Below are positions 56,547 through 64,000 of a DNA stretch of 64,000 bases, one piece after another. Both the position numbers and the translations under genes were made by a program. The notes under the pieces are model-generated. The model was given only the letters and a program-made list of their open reading frames with translations. It was not told where the DNA came from and did no database searches. Position 1 is the stretch's first letter. Each line of letters opens with the position of its first letter. The stretch comes from Phyllobacterium pellucidum (GTDB taxonomy: Bacteria; Pseudomonadota; Alphaproteobacteria; Rhizobiales; Rhizobiaceae), in assembly GCF_013327855.1 (NCBI RefSeq), contig NZ_JABUMX010000007.1:144276-208275 (forward strand), given 5' to 3'.

Positions 56547-57398
56547 CAGCAGGTCGAATTGCCGTTCATTGACAGGGATCGTGGCGACCTTCGAGGCCTC
56601 AATGCTTTCCTCACGGAAAATCAGGCAATCCTCGTAGAATTTGGCCAGATATTTGACAAAGTCAGCAGTTCGTCCCTGGCCGTAGAAGGCCGGCGAAAAT
56701 TCAAGGTAGACGGGGACACGCCGCGCGAGAAGCACTTCCATTGATCTGCAAGCCTGCGGTTCGTAGCCCTCTATATCCATCCAGACCAGGCCAATTTCCT
56801 CGCACCTTACCTGTGCTTCCTGCAGGATCGCTTCGACAGGCTTGACGGCGACAACGATGCAATGATCCTTGCTGCTTTGCCGGATCATGCTGCTCTTCCC
56901 GTGATTGTCGCGGTGCTGGAAAAAATCGATCTGACCGTCCGTGTCGCCCGCAGCGCAATTGAGGAGCGTAACACTGTCCGTCAGCCTGTTCTGCTCGATG
57001 TTGAGCCGAAGGAGTTCGAAATTGCGCGGATCGGGCTCAACGCTGACGATATGACCGAATGCCTTGCTCAAGGCGAAATAGACAGTTTGGGTGCCGATAT
57101 TGCCGCCAAGTTCCAACAGCGTGGTTTGGGGCCCCAGCAATTGCCGGTCGCGCAGAATACTGAGCAGGCGATCGACGTGATCGCGGTCGAAATTACCTTT
57201 GCGGAAGACTTTCCTGCCGATGTAGTCGGACGGGGAAAAGCTCATGACGTGGTCGCCGCAATCCACTGTCATGGTAAGGACGCGCGGTCCAATTCCGTGA
57301 ATCAGGACTTCGCGGCCGAGCCGCGTATTGAACATTCGCCGGGCTACTCGATCCCGAAGCCTGCGCCAGTGCCTGCCAAATGGCTTGTTAGCGAACAT
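56499..57398 (-). CDS. FkbM family methyltransferase
   Basis: A 299-residue protein with an FkbM-type domain from about residue 75: LLELGGNIGTQTVYFAL is motif I, VSVEPDPRNFELLRLNIEQN is motif II, and VWMDIEGYEPQACRSM is the conserved D-x-E-G motif. Such enzymes O-methylate sugars or glycolipids. The basic N-terminus (GRHWRRLRDRVARRM) could sit at the membrane. It lies 15 bases after the start side of cyaC's stop, so it may be co-transcribed with cyaC. Its 3' end overlaps the methyltransferase on the other strand by 48 bases. Confidence 0.82.
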   Translation of the reverse strand: MFANKPFGRHWRRLRDRVARRMFNTRLGREVLIHGIGPRVLTMTVDCGDHVMSFSPSDYIGRKVFRKGNFDRDHVDRLLSILRDRQLLGPQTTLLELGGNIGTQTVYFALSKAFGHIVSVEPDPRNFELLRLNIEQNRLTDSVTLLNCAAGDTDGQIDFFQHRDNHGKSSMIRQSSKDHCIVVAVKPVEAILQEAQVRCEEIGLVWMDIEGYEPQACRSMEVLLARRVPVYLEFSPAFYGQGRTADFVKYLAKFYEDCLIFREESIEASKVATIPVNERQFDLLLFDAAIKEVTADRDA

Positions 57399-57412
57399 GT
57401 ATGCGGCCCCGA

Positions 57413-59113
57413 TTATACAAAACGCACGGTCAATTCCTGAGGGATGATGTAGACACGAAGCGGTTCGACGCGGCCCCGAATGGCAATCTCACGGCTTTCA
57501 AGCGTTTCGGTGTCGGACCCGGCGAGACGGATGGTCGGCTCGGAGACGACAATGGTCGCATCGAGCTCCTTCGCGATCGTCTCAAGCCTGCTCGCGACAT
57601 TGACGGTATCGCCGATCGCTGTAAGGTTCTTCACCGTTCCGTAACCCATGGCACCGATAATTGCGGGCCCGGCGTGAACGCCGATGGCGACACGTATCGG
57701 CATCGACAGTTCTCCAGCAAGTTCTTCGTTCAGCCGTTCCATCTCGTGCGTGATCGTCGCCGCCGCCTTCAGCGCATTGCGGCAACCCTCCTCAGCCGAG
57801 CCGTTCAAGCCGAACAGCGCCATGGCACCGTCGCCGATAAACTTGTCCAGACGGCCACCCGACCGCTCGACAGCCTGCCCGACAATGGCGAAATAGCGAT
57901 TGAGGAGGAAGACAATGTCGTATGGAAGGCGCGCCTCCGTCAGCATGGTAAAACTGCGGATATCACAGAAGAGAATTGCAATTTCCTGTTCACGTCCCGG
58001 ATTGGTTTGCTGGCTGCCGACGGGCACGATGCCCTCGTTTGACGGCTGCAGGAGGGGAACGACACTGATGTCGCCGGAGGGGCGCAGTTGACAGGCCAGC
58101 CGCACGCCGGGCTCTGCACCGATACGCTTCAGCGTCGCAAGCTCAGTGGATTCGGGCGGCGGAAGTTTCGATACACCCTCAATGACCTGAACCCGGCAGG
58201 TGGAACATCGCCCCTTGCCACCGCAGACGGCATAATGCGGTATTCCGCCAAGGCGGCTTGCTTCGAGAACGCTGAATCCACGCGGAACCCGCACCGTTTC
58301 ACCGCCCGGATAGCGAACCTCGATCTGGTCGATGCGCTCCCGCCAGCTTCGGCGTGTGCGCAAGCCGATAACGCTGAGCAGCGTTGCAGCGAAAGCGCCG
58401 TAGAGCGTGTATTTGACGGTCTGAACGTCTTCAAGCCTCGCTTCACGAAGGTGCCTTGCAGGCGCCGGTTCGACGGCCCGGCCATAACTTGACTGAATCG
58501 GCTCGCTTTCGAGAACGCGGCCCGTATCGGCAAATCCGAGGAGTGCTAGAACAGGAAGCAGGATGGCAACGGTCAGAAGGTACGGCGCAGCCTTGTTGTA
58601 CCAGGAGCGATAACGCAGCCAGAAGTGGACGCCGATACAGCCATGGGTCCAGACAATGAAGAGAGCAATGCTTTGCCGCAGGCCATTGGCTGGCGAGTCG
58701 ATCCACAATCCACGAATGACGCTTTCGTAGGTCGGCTCAATTCCCGCTAGATCGAAACGAATACGTGTCGCCGCCACGTGTTCGATGATGAAAAGAGGGA
58801 TGAGCAATCCAAGCACGATCTGCAGCGCTTCGCGCGCAGGCATTACCAGGGTGCGGTGCTGATAGAGCGAACGCATGACCAGCGCCACGTGGACGACAAC
58901 CGCTCCATAGAGCAGCACCGTGCCAGGCGGGCTGCGCCAGATGGCAATGAACCACAGGCGACCCGCTTCGGCGGCACTGAGCGAAATGAGGTTGAGTGCG
59001 TGGTTGGCGAGATGGAATGATACGAAGACAAGCATGATCAAGCCGGAGGCCAGCCTTGTCCGGCGCAAGGATCGTTCTGAAATACCGGTCGGCTTGGTCG
59101 TGGCTGCTGTCAT
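57413..59113 (-). CDS. cyaC: Membrane adenylate cyclase with diheme-type anchor and [2Fe-2S] domain (CyaC-like)
   Basis: A 566-residue fusion. The N-terminal part (about 20-250) has six hydrophobic segments with paired histidines (H34, H38, H75, H112, H157, H163), like a succinate-dehydrogenase-type diheme-B anchor. A plant-type ferredoxin domain (about 262-360) has C297, C303, C306 and C341 as cluster ligands. The class III cyclase domain (about 375-560) has metal residues D384 in LFCDIRSFT and D428 in KFIGDGAMALFG. This architecture is that of Sinorhizobium meliloti CyaC, a redox/quinone-responsive adenylate cyclase. It makes cAMP, presumably in response to electron-transport state. I use the ATG at 59113; a GTG two codons upstream is possible. 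Confidence 0.88.
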   Translation of the reverse strand: MTAATTKPTGISERSLRRTRLASGLIMLVFVSFHLANHALNLISLSAAEAGRLWFIAIWRSPPGTVLLYGAVVVHVALVMRSLYQHRTLVMPAREALQIVLGLLIPLFIIEHVAATRIRFDLAGIEPTYESVIRGLWIDSPANGLRQSIALFIVWTHGCIGVHFWLRYRSWYNKAAPYLLTVAILLPVLALLGFADTGRVLESEPIQSSYGRAVEPAPARHLREARLEDVQTVKYTLYGAFAATLLSVIGLRTRRSWRERIDQIEVRYPGGETVRVPRGFSVLEASRLGGIPHYAVCGGKGRCSTCRVQVIEGVSKLPPPESTELATLKRIGAEPGVRLACQLRPSGDISVVPLLQPSNEGIVPVGSQQTNPGREQEIAILFCDIRSFTMLTEARLPYDIVFLLNRYFAIVGQAVERSGGRLDKFIGDGAMALFGLNGSAEEGCRNALKAAATITHEMERLNEELAGELSMPIRVAIGVHAGPAIIGAMGYGTVKNLTAIGDTVNVASRLETIAKELDATIVVSEPTIRLAGSDTETLESREIAIRGRVEPLRVYIIPQELTVRFV

Positions 59114-59350
59114 AAACACCTGATTTTCCTCGACCAGTCTATGCGAAGCCCGGCCCTTTGGCGATACGGGCTGTATAACTCAAACGCAAGCTTGGTGGTC
59201 TACAACAATGGCTTTTTGAACATTCCAGAACGCACGAACCATCAAAATATCGTTAGCAACATCCGAAGCAATTGGCGCCGCGCTGGAAATCGTGCCATGC
59301 AGATTCCATCAGGATGGCAGTTGCTGCCGACAGAAAGTCAATCATTGCTC
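59114..59350. other. Divergent intergenic region between cyaC and the glycosyltransferase gene
   Basis: 237 bases that should hold both promoters. The frame of the glycosyltransferase stays open back to 59141, but the extra residues have no protein-like character. I see no convincing -35/-10 pair, palindrome or cAMP-receptor (Clr) box by eye. Confidence 0.3.
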
Positions 59351-60445
59351 ATGCGCATAGCGTTCTATGCACCATTGAAATCGCCCAACCATCCGGTCCC
59401 GTCGGGTGACCGTCAGATGGCGCGGCTATTGATCGCTGCTTTGGAGCTTGCCGGCCATAGCGTCGATCTGGCATCGGAGTTGCGGAGTTTTACCGCCACT
59501 CCCGAGGATAGCAGGCGCGGGGAGATAGCAGCCGCAGCGGCGCAGGAGGTAGAGCGGCTTGCCCGCCGGTCGGAGCAGAGGCCGGATGTCTGGCTCTCCT
59601 ACCATCCATATTATAAGGCGCCGGACCTCATCGGCCCTCGAGTGGCTGCCGCGTTGAACATACCCTATGTCACGGCGGAGGCCTCCTTTTCGCATCGGCG
59701 CGACAAGAGCGGATGGGCAGCCCTGCAATCGCTCGTGGCGGACGCCGTGCGGCAGGCGGACGTCAATCTCTGCTTTACCGAGCGGGACCGGCAGGGTCTT
59801 GCGGCGGCGATCCCCGAGGCACGGCTCGAACGTCTGTTTCCATTCATCGATGTCGCGCCCTTCAAGATGTCAAAAGCGCAAAGAGAGCCGCGAAAGCTGA
59901 TGACAATCGCCATGATGCGCAGCGGCGACAAGCTAGAGAGCTATAGAATATTGGCGGACGCCCTGATGGCGATCGAGGACGAGCACTGGACATTGACGAT
60001 CATCGGTGACGGACCGGCGGCCTCCGAGACAAGAGCACTTTTCTCAAGGTTCGAGCCTGAACGCATCGAATGGTTGGGGGAACAGCCTCCAGCCGTCATC
60101 CAGGGCGTCCTGCAACAGGCGTCCGTCTACGTTTGGCCGGGTGTCGGCGAAGCCTATGGGATCGCCTACATGGAAGCGCAGGCGGCAGGGGTGCCAGTCG
60201 TCGCGCAAGCCCTAGCGGGTGTTCCCGAAGTCGTAAAAGATGGGAAGACCGGCATCCTCACTCCGGCCGGTGACACCCAGGCATATGCCCGGGCCATTGC
60301 CACATTGCTTGACGATGAGGGAAGGGGCACACGTATGGGCTTGGAGGCACACCGCTTCATTGCGCAAGAGCGTTCCCTCGAGGGGGCGTCGGCGCGGCTT
60401 GATCAAATTTTGCGACAATATCTGGGGCAGCAGAATGGGAATTGA
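59351..60445 (+). CDS. Glycosyltransferase family 4-like protein
   Basis: A 364-residue GT-B fold enzyme. MRIAFYAPLKSPNHPVPSGDRQMARLL is the nucleotide/acceptor N-lobe (conserved P..SGDRQMAR). The C-lobe has IAMMRSGDKLESYRIL, LTIIGDGPA, and the donor-binding motif GVGEAYGIAYMEAQAAGVPVVA with the conserved glutamates. No signal or membrane helix is present. It overlaps the following deacetylase gene by 11 bases, so the two are coupled. The SGDRQ type is frequent in rhizobia, but its product is not known to me. The ribosome site is weak. It likely adds a sugar to a surface glycan or lipid. Confidence 0.82.
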   Translation: MRIAFYAPLKSPNHPVPSGDRQMARLLIAALELAGHSVDLASELRSFTATPEDSRRGEIAAAAAQEVERLARRSEQRPDVWLSYHPYYKAPDLIGPRVAAALNIPYVTAEASFSHRRDKSGWAALQSLVADAVRQADVNLCFTERDRQGLAAAIPEARLERLFPFIDVAPFKMSKAQREPRKLMTIAMMRSGDKLESYRILADALMAIEDEHWTLTIIGDGPAASETRALFSRFEPERIEWLGEQPPAVIQGVLQQASVYVWPGVGEAYGIAYMEAQAAGVPVVAQALAGVPEVVKDGKTGILTPAGDTQAYARAIATLLDDEGRGTRMGLEAHRFIAQERSLEGASARLDQILRQYLGQQNGN

Positions 60446-61196
60446 TGCGACCTGGCAGCCTCTGCGCTCCGAATTGCAGCGCTGGTTCGACGCCGGGCGC
60501 CAAGCGCAATTCTGGCTGCGCGATGACGATGCGGTCAAACCCACATCCGCATTGGAGCGGCTGCTCGAGCTCAGCAACAAGAATGACGTGCCAATGACCT
60601 TGGCTGTGGTCCCTGCTCATGCCGAGGCAACGCTTGCCGAGCGATTGACCGATGAACAGCGCATTCTTGTCGCCGTCCATGGCTGGTCGCACCAGAATCA
60701 CGCCCCGATCACCGAGAAGAAGCAGGAACTCGGCTCGCATAGACCGCGCCAAATGGTCCTCGGCGAAATCGGCGAAGGTGTCGCGCGTATTCGCACGCTG
60801 TTCCCGCAGCGCTTCGTGCCGGTGCTGGTGCCACCCTGGAATCGCATCGACCAAGGATTGATTGCCGAGTTGCCTCGACTTGGATTTGACGCGCTTTCCG
60901 TTTTCGGCCCTGCCAAGGCGAAGCAGACGGCATTCATTCCCGTCGTCAACACCCATGTCGATCTCATGGACTGGCATGGAACGCGCGGTGGCCGCAATCA
61001 TGAGGAACTGGTTGCCGCTATCGTCAAGGAACTTCAGAGCAGATTTGACGGCCTGGGCGAGCCCATCGGAATTCTGACCCACCACCTTGTCCATGACGAA
61101 GCGGCCTGGCAGTTCCTGCATAAGCTCTTTGCGATCATCGCGGCAGCGCCGAATGCCCGCTGGGCCGCGCTCGGCGAGCTCATTCAGGGTCGATGA
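60435..61196 (+). CDS. Polysaccharide deacetylase (NodB-like) family protein
   Basis: A 253-residue cytoplasmic protein. AQFWLRDDDAVKPTSALERLLEL contains the paired aspartates of motif 1 (RDDDA), VAVHGWSHQNHAP has the two metal histidines of motif 2 (H..SH), and VPVLVPPWNRI is motif 3. This shows the carbohydrate esterase 4 fold. The gene starts inside the glycosyltransferase gene (11-base overlap) and ends one base before an opposing gene, so it is translated from the same message. Without a signal peptide it should act on a cytoplasmic, probably lipid-linked or nucleotide-linked, acetylated sugar. Confidence 0.82.
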   Translation: MGIDATWQPLRSELQRWFDAGRQAQFWLRDDDAVKPTSALERLLELSNKNDVPMTLAVVPAHAEATLAERLTDEQRILVAVHGWSHQNHAPITEKKQELGSHRPRQMVLGEIGEGVARIRTLFPQRFVPVLVPPWNRIDQGLIAELPRLGFDALSVFGPAKAKQTAFIPVVNTHVDLMDWHGTRGGRNHEELVAAIVKELQSRFDGLGEPIGILTHHLVHDEAAWQFLHKLFAIIAAAPNARWAALGELIQGR

Positions 61197-61197
61197 T

Positions 61198-62028
61198 CTA
61201 CAGATCGATCTCCTGAAAATCGCGCGCGGAAAACGCACCCGGAAAGTGCTCCCTTGCCAGATGTTCGAACTCATCGAGTTCGTCATCTGTGCGCGACGGC
61301 GCATGGTGAAACAATGCAAACCTCTTCACGTTTGCTGCCTTCGCAAGAAGGACGCCATGCTGCCAGGTTGAATGTCCATAGCCAAACCGGCGCGGCATTT
61401 CATCTTCCGTATAGGTGCAATCATAGACGACAAGATCGGCGCCCTTGATAAGCCGCATCACCTCGGGGTCAAACTTCCCGGCCTCGTGCTCGGTGTCGTA
61501 GATCAATGCCAGCACTTTGCCTGCCCATTCGATGCGATAGCCGATGCAGCCGCCCGGATGATTGAGACTACCCGTCTCGATCCTTACACCCTCAAACGGC
61601 TCCAGCACGTCGCCGGAACGGAAATCGCGAAAGCCCAGACATGCCTTGCAGATTTCCGGCTCGACAGGAAACCAGGGCGGACGCATGAATTGCTTGACGA
61701 TCTCGCGCGTCGACATGACGCCGGCAAGATGGCCCGACCAGATGCGCACATTCATCATTGGATTGTAGAGCGGCGCAAAATAGGGCAGGCCGATGATATG
61801 ATCGTAGTGGCAGTGGGTGAAGATGATATCCAGCTCATCGGCGCCTTCCCGCGTCAGAGCTTCCCCTGCCTGCCGCACGCCCGATCCGGCGTCGAAAATC
61901 AGCCTGTGCTTGCCGCACTGAACTTCAATGCACGCGGTGTTTCCACCGTACCGCTCGAACTCGGGTCCCGAAACGGCGACGCTGCCACGCGTCCCCCAGA
62001 ATTTTACCCGAAACACTTCGTCGTTCAT
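61198..62028 (-). CDS. MBL-fold metallo-hydrolase (PhnP/COG1235-like)
   Basis: A 276-residue beta-lactamase-fold hydrolase. FTHCHYDHIIGLP carries the metal ligands H72, H74, D76 and H77; GSLNHPGGCIGYRI and IYDTEHEAGKFD supply the next His and Asp, and LFHHAPSRTDDEL the last His. FWGTRGSVAVSG at the N-terminus marks the group. Relatives act on phosphodiesters, and some are fused to signalling domains; the substrate here is unknown. The start is the ATG at 62028; the frame runs to 62076 without a better site. It lies beside, but probably separate from, a metallophosphoesterase divergent from it. Confidence 0.8.
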   Translation of the reverse strand: MNDEVFRVKFWGTRGSVAVSGPEFERYGGNTACIEVQCGKHRLIFDAGSGVRQAGEALTREGADELDIIFTHCHYDHIIGLPYFAPLYNPMMNVRIWSGHLAGVMSTREIVKQFMRPPWFPVEPEICKACLGFRDFRSGDVLEPFEGVRIETGSLNHPGGCIGYRIEWAGKVLALIYDTEHEAGKFDPEVMRLIKGADLVVYDCTYTEDEMPRRFGYGHSTWQHGVLLAKAANVKRFALFHHAPSRTDDELDEFEHLAREHFPGAFSARDFQEIDL

Positions 62029-62242
62029 TCCGATTTTTACACCCAATCCCCCGCGCCTGTCGGGTATCGTAGCCAAACCGCTTTCCTAATGCGAGCGTTG
62101 GCTTTCGAATTAGTTGCCATGGGCGCAATAAACACCCAAAACACAACGTATATAAGCGATAGTCATACGCTTTTTAAGCTTCATGACAATTGTCGATACA
62201 AATGTATAAGTTTGCGTATCTTTCCACCGGAATGCTTCGTTC
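62029..62242. other. Divergent intergenic region between MBL hydrolase and metallophosphoesterase genes
   Basis: 214 bases, AT-rich from 62120 on. A perfect 10-base palindrome, GACAATTGTC, stands at 62185-62194. TATATAA and GTATAA stretches could be -10 elements. Nothing here can be assigned to a known regulator. Confidence 0.35.
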
Positions 62243-64000
62243 ATGTCGTCTTCGCAATTCCCGCCCATTGCTATCATCGCGGATGCACATTTTCACGATC
62301 TCTACGGCGATTATGATTTCAGCGGCATCGATGTTGCCGGGCGCAACATGTCCGCGCGGCGGCTGACCGACACCGTAAGGTCGACCCGTGTCTTCAACGA
62401 AAGCTATCGCGCCTTGCGCGCGGCCCTGGACACGGTGATCGAGCGCGGCATGAAGCATGTTGTGCTGCTCGGCGACTATTCGGACGACGGGCAGGCGGCG
62501 ACCATACGCGCCCTGCGCGAGGTTCTTGATGGATATACGCGCGATCACGGGCTTAATTTCATCGCAACTCCTGGAAATCACGATATTTTCGGCCCCACCG
62601 GACGCCACCATGCCAAGCGCCTTCTCAATCCGGACGGCACCTATACGATTGTTGCCAGCGACGGTGACTTCGTCGACGATGATGCGGACGGCATGGTGAC
62701 GACGGACAAAATGTATTGCTCCGGCTATCCGGCCGGGCTGAGCGCGCTGCCCGATCTCGGCTTCTTTCGAAAGGCATCCGACCTGCACTGGGAAACACCG
62801 TTCGGGGCCGACGACCGACCCGAGAGGCGGCTTTACGCGGTGCGCTCAGAAGATGGCTGTAACGAATACCGCTTGATGGATGCTTCCTATCTGGTTGAGC
62901 CAGAGCCGGGCGTTTGGCTGCTGATGATCGACGCAAACGTATTTGAGCCGCGCAATGGCGAGTTCGTCGAGGGCCATGCAGGCGCGTTTGTCGATAGCAC
63001 CAATGCCGGCTGGAATGCCATGCTCGAGCACAAGGCGTTCATCCTCGATTGGGCGAAAGACGTCGCTGCAAGGGCGAGGCTCAACGGCAAGACGTTGCTT
63101 GCCTTCTCGCATTATCCGGCGCTCGACATGCTCGACGGTACGATGGATGACGAGCTTGCAGTGATCGGCAGAACGAGTTCGATTGAACGCATACCCTCCC
63201 GCGCCGTTGCGGATGCGCTCATGGATGCAGGCATCCACATCCACTTCAGCGGCCACCTGCATGTCAACGATACGGCACGCGCGGATCGGGATGACACATT
63301 TCTTATCAACATCGGCGTACCATCGCTTGTCGCATTTCCCCCGGTCTTCAAGATCATCACGTTTGGCGAGGACAGCCTCAAGGTCGAAACCGTGGCGCTC
63401 GATAAAGTGCCCATCGATCCGCTCCTGATCGAGCAATACCGTGTCGAGATCGGCGTAACGGGTAAAAAGGTCGGCCAAATACTCGATGCACCCGATTACG
63501 GTACCTTCATTGCGGAACATGTCGATCAACTCGTCGTCCACCGCTACCTGCGGAGGGAATGGCCGAAGGATCTAGCTAGGGTCCTTGCGCAGATTAATCT
63601 GGGGGACCTGGCCGTACTCGGCCATCACCATCAGGCGGTCGCACTTGCCGACGCCACCGTTCTGCTTCACGCCGAACGCGGCCGCTACGAGTCCATGGAG
63701 CGGATACGAAGCGCATTGCGAGCCGCGGGGCTTACTCTCGATGAACTCGACGCCATAACGTGCCTGAAACTACTCGGGGACTGGTACAAACTGCGGCTTG
63801 GCAGTGAATTGGGGCTGGATCGCATTCCAAGCGATAGGATGAGGATGTACCGCTACCTCATGGAGCTTTTTTCCGACCAAAGTTCGGTGAAATCGGGCGA
63901 GGCACAGGACACGTTTATGCGGTTGTTTCGCATGATGGCCCGATATCTATCTGGCCATCCATCACGCAATTTCACGATCGATCTCGCAACCGGAAAAATT
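62243..64000 (+). CDS. Large metallophosphoesterase (3' end cut by window)
   Basis: An open frame of 586 codons that runs off the right edge. The calcineurin-type motifs are complete: IIADAHFHD (D14, H16), VVLLGDYSDDG, TPGNHD, FSHYPAL and FSGHLHVND. The catalytic domain fills about residues 1-400; the rest (GDLAVLGHHH onward) is helical and unlike the small CpdA phosphodiesterases, so this is a long variant with an extra C-terminal domain. No signal peptide is present. It begins MSSSQFPPIAIIADAHFH at the ATG at 62243. Substrate could be a phosphodiester or nucleotide; I cannot say which. Confidence 0.8.
   Translation, partial: MSSSQFPPIAIIADAHFHDLYGDYDFSGIDVAGRNMSARRLTDTVRSTRVFNESYRALRAALDTVIERGMKHVVLLGDYSDDGQAATIRALREVLDGYTRDHGLNFIATPGNHDIFGPTGRHHAKRLLNPDGTYTIVASDGDFVDDDADGMVTTDKMYCSGYPAGLSALPDLGFFRKASDLHWETPFGADDRPERRLYAVRSEDGCNEYRLMDASYLVEPEPGVWLLMIDANVFEPRNGEFVEGHAGAFVDSTNAGWNAMLEHKAFILDWAKDVAARARLNGKTLLAFSHYPALDMLDGTMDDELAVIGRTSSIERIPSRAVADALMDAGIHIHFSGHLHVNDTARADRDDTFLINIGVPSLVAFPPVFKIITFGEDSLKVETVALDKVPIDPLLIEQYRVEIGVTGKKVGQILDAPDYGTFIAEHVDQLVVHRYLRREWPKDLARVLAQINLGDLAVLGHHHQAVALADATVLLHAERGRYESMERIRSALRAAGLTLDELDAITCLKLLGDWYKLRLGSELGLDRIPSDRMRMYRYLMELFSDQSSVKSGEAQDTFMRLFRMMARYLSGHPSRNFTIDLATGKI

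Noticed and set aside
59114..59350. cAMP-receptor (Clr) box next to cyaC
   Set aside because: I looked for a symmetric TGT...ACA site by eye and found none that was convincing.
62185..62194. GACAATTGTC palindrome as a regulatory site
   Set aside because: A 10-base palindrome alone is expected by chance at this scale, and no local regulator gene is present.

Overview
The window reads as a stretch of chromosome or chromid from a soil or plant-associated alphaproteobacterium of the Hyphomicrobiales (Rhizobium/Phyllobacterium/Brucella relatives). The evidence is the rhamnose locus order rhaRSTPQUK divergent from rhaDI, known from Rhizobium leguminosarum, a dctA / dctBD C4-dicarboxylate locus with a sigma-54 promoter, RirA-type iron boxes, and a CyaC-type membrane adenylate cyclase. 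I see no rRNA, tRNA, CRISPR array, insertion sequence or phage gene. The two edges cut genes: a binding protein on the left and a metallophosphoesterase on the right.

Layout. 1-3.9 kb: tryptophan/kynurenine catabolism (GntR regulator, kynU, kynA) divergent from an ABC binding protein. 4.5-12.7 kb: a galactofuranose-type sugar importer (ytfQRT-yjfF order) with galM, a LacI regulator, and a DRL/homoserine-dehydrogenase-like enzyme at the end of the operon. 12.7-17.5 kb: dctD-dctB divergent from dctA. 17.6-28.3 kb: the complete L-rhamnose catabolic locus. 28.4-37.6 kb: an unassigned catabolic system made of a dipeptide-type ABC importer, a COG3964 amidohydrolase, a RidA-family protein, a SelA-like PLP enzyme and an IclR regulator. 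37.6-41.9 kb: nagB, a compact nagA-like gene and an orphan binding protein, divergent from a ROK regulator. 42-44.2 kb: kbl-tdh threonine degradation. 44.4-49 kb: miscellaneous small genes, including an S33 hydrolase, a DedA protein, a FitAB/VapBC toxin-antitoxin pair and a DxFY methyltransferase. 49-56 kb: siderophore esterase, TonB receptor and FhuCDB importer behind RirA-like boxes. 56-64 kb: two methyltransferases, cyaC, a glycosyltransferase-deacetylase pair, an MBL hydrolase and a large metallophosphoesterase.

Taken together this is a scavenging region. Five binding-protein importers feed dedicated catabolic enzymes, and each unit has its own local regulator (GntR, LacI, DeoR, IclR, ROK or a two-component system). 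Three ABC operons carry a GC-rich stem-loop directly after the binding-protein gene, which would raise binding protein over transporter.

The best candidate for an undescribed pathway is the 28.4-37.6 kb unit. Its enzymes suggest import of an N-acylated or cyclic amide compound, ring opening or deacylation, PLP-dependent removal of ammonia, and enamine clean-up by the RidA-family protein. The substrate is unknown.
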